From positions 310,001 through 374,000 of the forward strand of contig JBBDRZ010000003.1 in NCBI GenBank assembly GCA_040905185.1: a stretch of DNA of 64,000 nt, given 5' to 3'. Under the pieces are notes generated by a model. It was not told where the DNA came from. It saw only the letters and a program-made list of their open reading frames with translations, and made no database searches. The translations under genes were made by a program, and so were the position numbers. Origin of the DNA: DASTEQ01 sp040905185. Lineage in GTDB: Bacteria > Chloroflexota > Limnocylindria > QHBO01. Positions 58,298-64,000 of the stretch are shown here, one piece after another (positions within the stretch are counted from its first letter, which is position 1; every line of letters begins with the position of its first letter).

Positions 58298-59642
58298 ATG
58301 AACGTGCGCACTGCTACCTCCGCCTTTCTTAGGGAGCTGCACGAGCAACTTCCTGCCGATCGCGTCGTGACTCGGCCCGAGACCCTGGAAGGGCTCCGTC
58401 GCGACCAGACCCCGATCATCGATGCCGGGACACCCATCGCGGCTGCATTCCCGGCTTCGACGAGCGAGATCGCAACGACCCTGCGCCTCGCATCGAAACA
58501 CCGTGTGCCCGTCGTCCCGCGAGGGGCAGGCAGCGGACTGGCGGGCGGCGCAAACGCAGTGGATGGAAGTCTGATCCTCTCCATGATGCGGATGAATCAG
58601 ATCGTGGAGGTCAGCACGGAGGATCTCGTCGCCGTCGTCCAACCCGGGGTGATGAACGCCACGCTCGCGACCGAGGTCGCCCGCCATAGCCTCTTCTACG
58701 CGCCCGATCCGTCGAGTTTCGAGATCAGCTCGATCGGCGGCAACCTCGCCACCAACGCTGGCGGGCTCCGCTGTCTGAAATACGGGGTCACACGGGATGC
58801 GACGCTCGGGCTAGAGGTTGTCCTGGCCGATGGTACGGTTCTGCGGACGGGTCGCAGATCGTTGAAGGGCGTCGCCGGCTACGACCTCGTCGGACTATTC
58901 GTTGGCTCGGAGGGTACGCTCGGCATCATCACCGAGGCGACGTTGCGCCTGCGCCCGACCCCGCCGCCGGCCGGCACGCTCCTCGCCTCATTCGGCCACC
59001 TTACCGAAGCCGCCCGCGCGGTCGCCGGCATAAGTGCGGCCGGCGTAACGGCCAGTCTCCTCGAGCTGATGGACCAGACCACCATCCGTGCCATCGAGGA
59101 GTGGCAACATCTCGGCCTGAACACAAGCGCCGCTGCGGTATTGATCGCGCGGAGCGACACGCGGACTTCGGGCGAGCGGAGCTCGACGCCGTGGAGGAGG
59201 CGTGCCGCCTAGCGGGTGCCACCGAGATCCTGCTCTCGACCGACGAGATGGAGAGCGAGGGGCTGATGGGCGCGAGACGTGCGGCCTTTCCGGCACTCGA
59301 GCGGCTGGGCATCGCGCTTCTCGAAGACGTCGCCGTCCCCCGGGGACGGATCGTTGAGCTCATCGAGGCGGTGGCGTGCATCGCCGATGAGCATGCGATC
59401 CGCATCGGGACATTCGGTCACGTCGGGGACGGGAACCTGCATCCGACGCTCGTCATCCCCAGGGGGGACGCTGCCGCTGAGTCGCGCGCGCTGCAGGCCG
59501 CCGAGGCGATCCTCCAGGCGACGCTCTCGCTCGGGGGGACGCTGTCGGGAGAGCATGGCGTCGGCCTGCTGAAGCGTGACCTGCTGGCGCGAGTAACGCG
59601 GGCGATCAAACTCGCGATTGATCCGCTCGGGATCCCCGCGAG
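58298..59642 (+). pseudogene. glcD: GlcD-type FAD-linked oxidase with internal frameshift
   Basis: Glycolate/lactate oxidase subunit D family. The first frame (ATG 58298) gives an intact FAD-binding PCMH domain: VPVVPRGAGSGLAGGANAVDG, VAVVQPGVMNATLATEV, FEISSIGGNLATNAGGLRCLKYG, LFVGSEGTLGIITEATLRL. Near 59161 homology jumps to another frame, continuing with ELDAVEEACRLAGATEIL and the C-terminal HRIGTFGHVGDGNLHP-type motif (RIGTFGHVGDGNLHPTLV) and LSGEHGVGLLKRDLL. The final NPGK end is missing; instead sequence of a different enzyme begins near 59643. So the gene has both a frameshift and a fused 3' deletion end. Confidence 0.82.
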
Positions 59643-59939
59643 CGCGGCTTCGACGCGTTCGAGGAGACGACCGACTACGCGACCACCGCCCCCGGCTACA
59701 TCGCCGAGTCGGAGGGCCACGTGACGATCGTCGTCAACCGCCGCGAGCGGGCCCTTCTCGGCGCGTTCATCGCCGCCCCCGGTGCGGCCGACTCCATCGG
59801 TGAAGCGGTTGTGGCCATCAAGGCGCGCACGCCGATCGATGTCCTGGCCGACACGATCCATCCCTTCCCCACCACTGTCCGGGTCCTGGGCGGCCTGTTC
59901 ATCCAGGCTGCCCGACAGTCAAACCACCCCGCTGATTGA
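59643..59939 (+). pseudogene. C-terminal dimerisation-domain stump of a MerA/Lpd-type disulfide reductase
   Basis: In a frame different from the glcD end: GFDAFEETTDYATTAPGYIA then VTIVVNRRERALLGAFIAAPGA and DVLADTIHPFPTTVRVLGGLF. The TIHPFPT motif is the signature of the dimerisation domain of dihydrolipoamide dehydrogenase/mercuric reductase-like enzymes. The FAD and NAD domains are absent, so this is a deletion scar joining two unrelated oxidoreductases. Confidence 0.78.
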
Positions 59940-59967
59940 TTGCATTCAGAAGCTGAGGAAACGGGTG

Positions 59968-60162
59968 ATGAATGACGAGCAGGGACGCCGCATCATCGAG
60001 CGCTACTGGCCCGCCTTCGACGCGAGTGATGCCTTGGTGATGGGCGAGATCGCCCAATGGACCGGCCCCGGCGCCATCGGCCGAGTGGCCGGCCCTCATC
60101 CCTCAGAACGCCGCTTCCAGCAGGCTCGCGGCGCTCAGCGAGATATGGGCAACGAACCTTGA
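59968..60162 (+). pseudogene. Short NTF2/SnoaL-like N-terminal fragment
   Basis: 64 codons from ATG 59968 (MNDEQGRRIIERYWPAFDASD). The opening, with a helix ending in RYWPAFDASDALVM, looks like the start of a SnoaL-like fold, then the frame becomes uninformative. Probably a remnant; low certainty. Confidence 0.3.
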
Positions 60163-60175
60163 ACCAAGTTCAAGG

Positions 60176-60601
60176 TCAACACCCCGATGCGAGGACCGCG
60201 TCGGTCGGCACGGCTCCTTTCGTCTGGCGGATAACGAGCGGCAGGATGACCTTGCCCACACCATCGGCCCTGTATTCGATCGTGAACGTCACGCGCGATC
60301 GGGTGCCGCCGTTAATCGGGTCCACGACCAGCGTCGCGTCCGGCCTGATCGGTCCGCCGATGGCCCGCGCGCTCCAGCGGTGGGGCGGGCTGACCTCGCT
60401 GACCTCTTGAACCAAGCTGCGCTTGGCGCCGGCGAACCGGCGGGTTGTCGTGAACTTCGTGCCGACGGTCAGGGGATCACCGTCCGTTCCCACGGCCACG
60501 ACATCGCGCTGCCATTCGGGAAATCGCGACGGATCGGTGGCGTAGGCAAAGACATCCGCCGGGGGTCGGTCGATCTCGATTGAGATCACGATTGGCGGCA
60601 T
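60176..60601 (-). CDS. SRPBCC-family (polyketide cyclase/START-like) protein
   Basis: A 141-residue protein beginning VISIEIDRPPADVFAYATDPSRFPEW, the canonical START-like opening, with later VGTKFTTTRRFAGAKRSL, WSARAIGGPIRPDATLVVDP and GTRSRVTFTIEYRADG strands and a C-terminal helix. Such proteins bind small hydrophobic ligands; the function here is unknown. The last residues (VPTDAVLASGC) deviate from the usual helix end. It lies 49 bp downstream of the metal-operon membrane protein on the same strand. Confidence 0.78.
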   Translation of the reverse strand: MPPIVISIEIDRPPADVFAYATDPSRFPEWQRDVVAVGTDGDPLTVGTKFTTTRRFAGAKRSLVQEVSEVSPPHRWSARAIGGPIRPDATLVVDPINGGTRSRVTFTIEYRADGVGKVILPLVIRQTKGAVPTDAVLASGC

Positions 60602-60650
60602 CGTTCCGATTTACCTCGCACCTCGCCGGCAGCCAGCTCCCGTAGCTCCA

Positions 60651-61301
60651 TCAGCGCTCGCCTCCTGGCCAGGCCAGGAACGGCATGTTCACGACCACGC
60701 CCGGCTCTTCGACAGTCAGCCGTCCATCGCCGATCGCCTTCTCGACCTCCTCGGCCGACCGCAGCACCTCGGCCGCACCCTCGTCCCGCCAGCTCACGAG
60801 GTGCACCGACCGCAGCGGCGAGTAGTCGGCATCGCCTGGGGCCGAGTCGAAGACGTCGGGCTGAAAGCCGAACGGGCCCCGCGGGCCGTCGGGCTGGTCG
60901 CCGTTGGTGAAGACGTAGACCGTGCCGAGGGCCGACTCCGGGACGTCTGCCAGCGACGGCACCACCAGAACCGGCGAGCCCATCATCCCGGACAGCATGT
61001 CGGCCACCTGCCGGTCGGATGCCTCGGTATGGAGGAAGAGGACCTCGCCGCCGCCGTAGAAGCCATGGACCGGCGGGACCGTCGGTGCCTCGCCCATGTC
61101 GCCCATCCCGCCACCGTCCATGCCGGTGCCCGTGGGCATGCCGCGTCCCAGCCCGCACGTCCACCACGCGCCGAATCCGAGGACCACGACGGCGATCGCC
61201 ACCCCGATCGCGATCCAGGCCGGCAGGGCCAGGCTGCCTGCATCGGTCCTCCAGCGGGGGCGGTTCTTCCGTCCCTCGGGTGACGCCCCCTGGTACGTCA
61301 T
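60651..61301 (-). CDS. Membrane-anchored periplasmic-type protein of the metal-ATPase operon
   Basis: 216 residues from ATG 61301, overlapping the ATPase stop as ATGA. A transmembrane anchor (residues about 28-50, LPAWIAIGVAIAVVVLGFGAW) is followed by a Gly/Met-rich stretch (RGMPTGTGMDGGGMGDMG, with five methionines), then a globular domain (HGFYGGGEVLFLHTEASDRQVADMLS, VYVFTNGDQPDGPRGPFGFQ, GVVVNMPFLAWPGG). The Met-rich segment could bind Cu(I) or Ag(I). I associate the globular domain with uncharacterised proteins near copper genes but cannot name it with confidence. It is probably the extracytoplasmic partner of the ATPase. Confidence 0.7.
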   Translation of the reverse strand: MTYQGASPEGRKNRPRWRTDAGSLALPAWIAIGVAIAVVVLGFGAWWTCGLGRGMPTGTGMDGGGMGDMGEAPTVPPVHGFYGGGEVLFLHTEASDRQVADMLSGMMGSPVLVVPSLADVPESALGTVYVFTNGDQPDGPRGPFGFQPDVFDSAPGDADYSPLRSVHLVSWRDEGAAEVLRSAEEVEKAIGDGRLTVEEPGVVVNMPFLAWPGGER

Positions 61302-63841
61302 CGCGCCTCGACCCTGCCGGCGACGGCGTGCCCCTCGACCTGGAAGCCGAGCTCGCGGAGGTGGTCGCGGATCTCGCCCTCGCTGACCTGCTGCGGGAGG
61401 TGGACCACCTCGACCTCGCCGCGCTCGGCGTCGACGACCGCCGAGCGCACGCCCTCGATGCGCGGCAGGGAGCTGCCGATCTTCTCGGCGCAGCCCTCGC
61501 AGTGCATGCGGACGCGGAGGCGGAGAACATCTTCCTGCTCCTCGGCCACCCCCTCGTGCGCATGGAGCTCGCCGGCGTGCTCGGCGTCCTCGGCGCCGGT
61601 CGCCGCGCGACGGAGCAGCCGCCCGGCAAACGAGTTGGTCAGCACCGTCGAGACCGAGGCGACCATGGCCACCATGGCCCAAACCGGATGGACCAGGCCG
61701 GTGACCGCCAGCGGCACGCCGATCCCGTTGAAGGCGAAGGCCAGGGTCAGGTTCTGCTTGGTCTTGGCGTACGAGCTCCGACCGATCTCGAAGGCGTCGA
61801 CCACCGCCCCGAGGCGGCCGCCCATGATGACCACGTCGGCGCTTTCGATGGCGATATCGGTGCCGGCCCCGATCGCGATCCCCACGTCGGCCTGGGTCAG
61901 CGCGGGAGCGTCGTTGATCCCGTCGCCGACCATCGCCACCCGCTGGCCGCCCTTCTGGAGCACCCGCACCTGCTGCGCCTTGTCGTCCGGCAGTACCTGG
62001 GCGAGCACCTCGTCGATCCCGACCTCGGCCGCCACCGCCCGCGCCGTCCGCTCGTTGTCGCCGGTGATCATGACCGGCGTCAGGCCGGCCTCCTTCATCC
62101 GCGCCACCGACTCGGCTGCGTCCTCCTTCAGCGTGTCGACGATACCGATGAGGCCGAGCAGTTGCCCGTCGCGAGCCACGCCGATCACCGTCTCGCCCTG
62201 TGACTCGAGCGCCTCGCGGCGCTCGTCGAGCGCGTCGATCGCGATTCCCTCCTCGGCGAGGAAGCCGGGCTTGCCGACCAGCACGCGCCGGCCGTCGAGC
62301 CGTGCCTCGACGCCGCACCCGGTGTGCGCGCGGAAGTCGTCGACCGCGGCGAGCTCGATGTCGCGCTGCTCGGCGGCGTCCTCGACCGCGCGCGCCACTG
62401 GGTGCTCGCTCGAGGCCTCGGCCGCGGCCGCGACCCGCAGCAGCTCGGCGGGCTCGATCCCCGCGGCCGGCACGACATCTCGGACCGCCGGCTCGCCGCG
62501 GGTGATGGTGCCGGTCTTGTCGAGCACGACCGTGCGCAGCTCCTGCATGACGTGGAACGCCTCGCCGGAGCGCATCAGGATGCCGCGCTCGGCGGCCATC
62601 CCGCCGCCGCGGATCATGGCCAGCGGGGTCGCCATGCCGAGCGCGCAAGGGTAGCCCATCACCAGCACGGCGAGGGCTGCGAAGGTGGCACGCGCCAGGT
62701 CGGGTCCGGCGCCAAAGATCGCCGGACCAAGGGACCAGATCGCGAGCGCGAGCGCCGCGAAGGCGAGCACGCCGCGCACGTAGCGATGGAGGATGCGGTC
62801 GACGAGCTGGAGCAGGCCGGGCCGCAGCGCGCGGGCCTCCTCGATCGAGCGCGCCACCTGCTTGAGGAACGACTCCTCGCCGACCTTCGTGACCCGGACG
62901 ACCAGTGTCCCGGTTTGGTTGATCGAGCCGCCGATGACCTCGTCGCCGGGCACCTTCTCGGCCGGGATCGGCTCGCCGGTGACGAGCGCCTCGTTGACCG
63001 CCGAGGCGCCCTCCACGACCTCGCCGTCGACCGGCACGTTCTCGCCGGGCCGGATGCGGACGCGGTCGCCGAGCCTGACCTGATCGATCGGGACCTCCTC
63101 CTCCCGCCCATCGTCGCGCACGACGCGGGCGGTATCGGGCTGGAGGTCGAGCAGGCGCCGGACCGCCTGCCCCGAGCGGGTGCGGACTAGGAGCGAGGCG
63201 TAGCCGGAGAGGATGTGGTAGGTGGTGATGAAGGTGGCGACCGCGAAGAAGTCGGGGGCCGGGAAGGAGGGGCTGACGAAGAGGCCGAGGAGGCCGCCGG
63301 CGAGGCCGGCGAAGGCGCCGAGCTCGAGCAGCACGTGCTGGTTGAGGATCCCGCGCCGCAGCGAGGCCCACGCCATCCGCTTGATGTACCAGCCGGTTAC
63401 GAACATCGTCTCCAGCGCCAGGGTCAGCATGACCCACGGCATGAGCGGGATCGAGACGAGTCTCAGCCACATGCCGAGCAGCATCAGGAGGAAGGTCGCC
63501 GCCGAGAACGACGCCGCGACCAGCAGCCGGTTGCGCTCGCGGCGCAGCTCGGCCTCCTCCTCCTCGAAGGTCCGGACCTTGGCCGGGTCGCGCACGGTGT
63601 AGCCAATGTCGCGCACCGTCTGACGGATGTGATCGGCGTCGAGCCGCCCCGGGTCGTAGCGGACGAGCGCCTCCTCGTGCGCCAGCGAGACGCCGACCTC
63701 CTCGACGCCGGGCAGCCGCCCGACCGCGGTCTTGATCGTGTTCACGCAGAACGAGCAGCTCATGCCGCCGACCTTCATCCGCTCCGTGGCGAGCTCCGGC
63801 CCTGCTGCTTGCCCCGGCAGGCGCGTCGCGCTCTTCGTCAT
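61298..63841 (-). CDS. Heavy-metal P1B-type ATPase with N- and C-terminal HMA domains
   Basis: An 847-residue metal pump. An N-terminal HMA domain (MKVGGMSCSFCVNTIKTAV, about residues 22-85) is followed by the transmembrane region, actuator TGEPIPAEKVPGDE, TM motif VMGYPCALGMATPLA, phosphorylation site VVLDKTGTITRGEP, the HP motif SSEHPVARA, MITGDNERTARAVA and VGDGINDAPAL. A second HMA domain (RVRMHCEGCAEKIGSSL) sits at the extreme C terminus, which is unusual. The metal-site motif is YPC instead of CPC, and the TM7 position reads AFAFNGIGVPLA rather than YN, so substrate specificity is uncertain. Start ATG 63841 overlaps the preceding stop. Confidence 0.92.
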   Translation of the reverse strand: MTKSATRLPGQAAGPELATERMKVGGMSCSFCVNTIKTAVGRLPGVEEVGVSLAHEEALVRYDPGRLDADHIRQTVRDIGYTVRDPAKVRTFEEEEAELRRERNRLLVAASFSAATFLLMLLGMWLRLVSIPLMPWVMLTLALETMFVTGWYIKRMAWASLRRGILNQHVLLELGAFAGLAGGLLGLFVSPSFPAPDFFAVATFITTYHILSGYASLLVRTRSGQAVRRLLDLQPDTARVVRDDGREEEVPIDQVRLGDRVRIRPGENVPVDGEVVEGASAVNEALVTGEPIPAEKVPGDEVIGGSINQTGTLVVRVTKVGEESFLKQVARSIEEARALRPGLLQLVDRILHRYVRGVLAFAALALAIWSLGPAIFGAGPDLARATFAALAVLVMGYPCALGMATPLAMIRGGGMAAERGILMRSGEAFHVMQELRTVVLDKTGTITRGEPAVRDVVPAAGIEPAELLRVAAAAEASSEHPVARAVEDAAEQRDIELAAVDDFRAHTGCGVEARLDGRRVLVGKPGFLAEEGIAIDALDERREALESQGETVIGVARDGQLLGLIGIVDTLKEDAAESVARMKEAGLTPVMITGDNERTARAVAAEVGIDEVLAQVLPDDKAQQVRVLQKGGQRVAMVGDGINDAPALTQADVGIAIGAGTDIAIESADVVIMGGRLGAVVDAFEIGRSSYAKTKQNLTLAFAFNGIGVPLAVTGLVHPVWAMVAMVASVSTVLTNSFAGRLLRRAATGAEDAEHAGELHAHEGVAEEQEDVLRLRVRMHCEGCAEKIGSSLPRIEGVRSAVVDAERGEVEVVHLPQQVSEGEIRDHLRELGFQVEGHAVAGRVEAR

Positions 63842-64000
63842 CGTCCCTGTGCCGGCTCGAAGCCGGCGGCCCGCATCCGCTCGCGGATCTGATCCTCGGT
63901 TACGCGCGCCGGGTCGAAGCGCAGCCGCACCTCGTTGCGCCGGTGGTCGGCGTCGACGCGGATCAATCCCTCGGTGCGCTGGAACACGAAGCGGACAGCG
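63838..64000 (-). CDS. Partial HMA-like metal-binding protein, C-terminal part (runs off the window)
   Basis: The frame ends VRFVFQRTEGLIRVDADHR, NEVRLRFDPARVTEDQI and RERMRAAGFEPAQGR, the second half of an HMA-type ferredoxin-like fold (the V-x-Y/R-F-DP and helix-GF pattern). The CxxC region would be outside the window. Its TGA overlaps the ATPase ATG, so it is the gene upstream in the same operon, perhaps a metallochaperone or another fused HMA protein. Confidence 0.6.
   Translation of the reverse strand, partial: AVRFVFQRTEGLIRVDADHRRNEVRLRFDPARVTEDQIRERMRAAGFEPAQGR

Noticed and set aside
60651..63470. 939-residue open frame on the minus strand
   Set aside because: Most of it is an Arg/Gly/Pro-rich shadow of the ATPase gene; only the last 216 codons, from ATG 61301, form a real protein.
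1..64000. CRISPR array, rRNA operon or replication origin
   Set aside because: No regularly spaced repeats, no rRNA signature segments and no DnaA-box cluster or dnaA/parAB context were seen.

Overview
ORGANISM. The window is uniformly GC-rich outside one block. It is densely packed with short ATGA/GTGA overlaps and carries housekeeping genes of a bacterium with peptidoglycan: rel, murE, murJ, topA, xerC/D, dprA, aspS, hisS, alaS. The mix of GC-rich codon use, a LytR-CpsA-Psr protein, YtxH, two FemAB-type transferases around murE and many Chloroflexota/Actinobacteriota-like accessory genes suggests an uncultured soil or freshwater Chloroflexota lineage (for example Limnocylindria/Ellin6529-like). 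This is inference from gene content only.

LAYOUT. 1-5.4 kb: leftward housekeeping run (LCP protein, cysteine desulfurase, mnmA, two small proteins, 5' part of alaS). 5.4-8.9 kb: an orphan ectoine synthase, then hisS-aspS. 8.9-10.2 kb: a membrane glycosyltransferase. 10.2-25.3 kb: one nearly gapless leftward block: comM (5' truncated), dprA, a CAP-domain exported protein, topA, xerC/D, murJ, FemAB, murE, FemAB, rel. 25.4-26.5 kb: frameshifted kdpE and the stump of kdpD, marking a recombination boundary.

ISLAND. 26.7-43.6 kb is a visibly less GC-rich metabolic island. It holds an IclR regulator and aldehyde dehydrogenase; a rightward overlapping operon of class III aminotransferase, hydantoinase/oxoprolinase-like A and B subunits, a pyruvate-kinase-like protein lacking the C-terminal domain, a ComA (phosphosulfolactate synthase)-like protein and an alpha/beta-hydrolase-fold protein; a leftward operon of HPr-kinase-like protein, SsuBCA-type ABC transporter and acetamidase/formamidase; and a YeiH-type putative sulfite/sulfate exporter. 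I read this as a possible organosulfonate pathway in which a PK-like kinase and a ComA-like lyase cleave C-S through phosphosulfolactate and PEP. This is the most novel item here and is a hypothesis.

RIGHT ARM. 43.8-49.6 kb is mobile-element debris (TerL-like and E1-like fragments, a frameshifted tyrosine recombinase, a 3' tRNA-Gln fragment) with a cyclase-ATPase-TPR regulator. 49.6-57.7 kb holds a second cyclase regulator, a hypothetical protein, a TacAT-type toxin-antitoxin pair, an amidase stump, an SQR/NDH-2-like flavoprotein and a DUF4395 protein. 57.7-60.2 kb is degenerate: a tRNA-Val-like stump, a frameshifted glcD fused to the tail of a disulfide reductase, and an NTF2-like stump. 60.2-64 kb holds a SRPBCC protein and a metal-handling operon with an unusual P1B-type ATPase.
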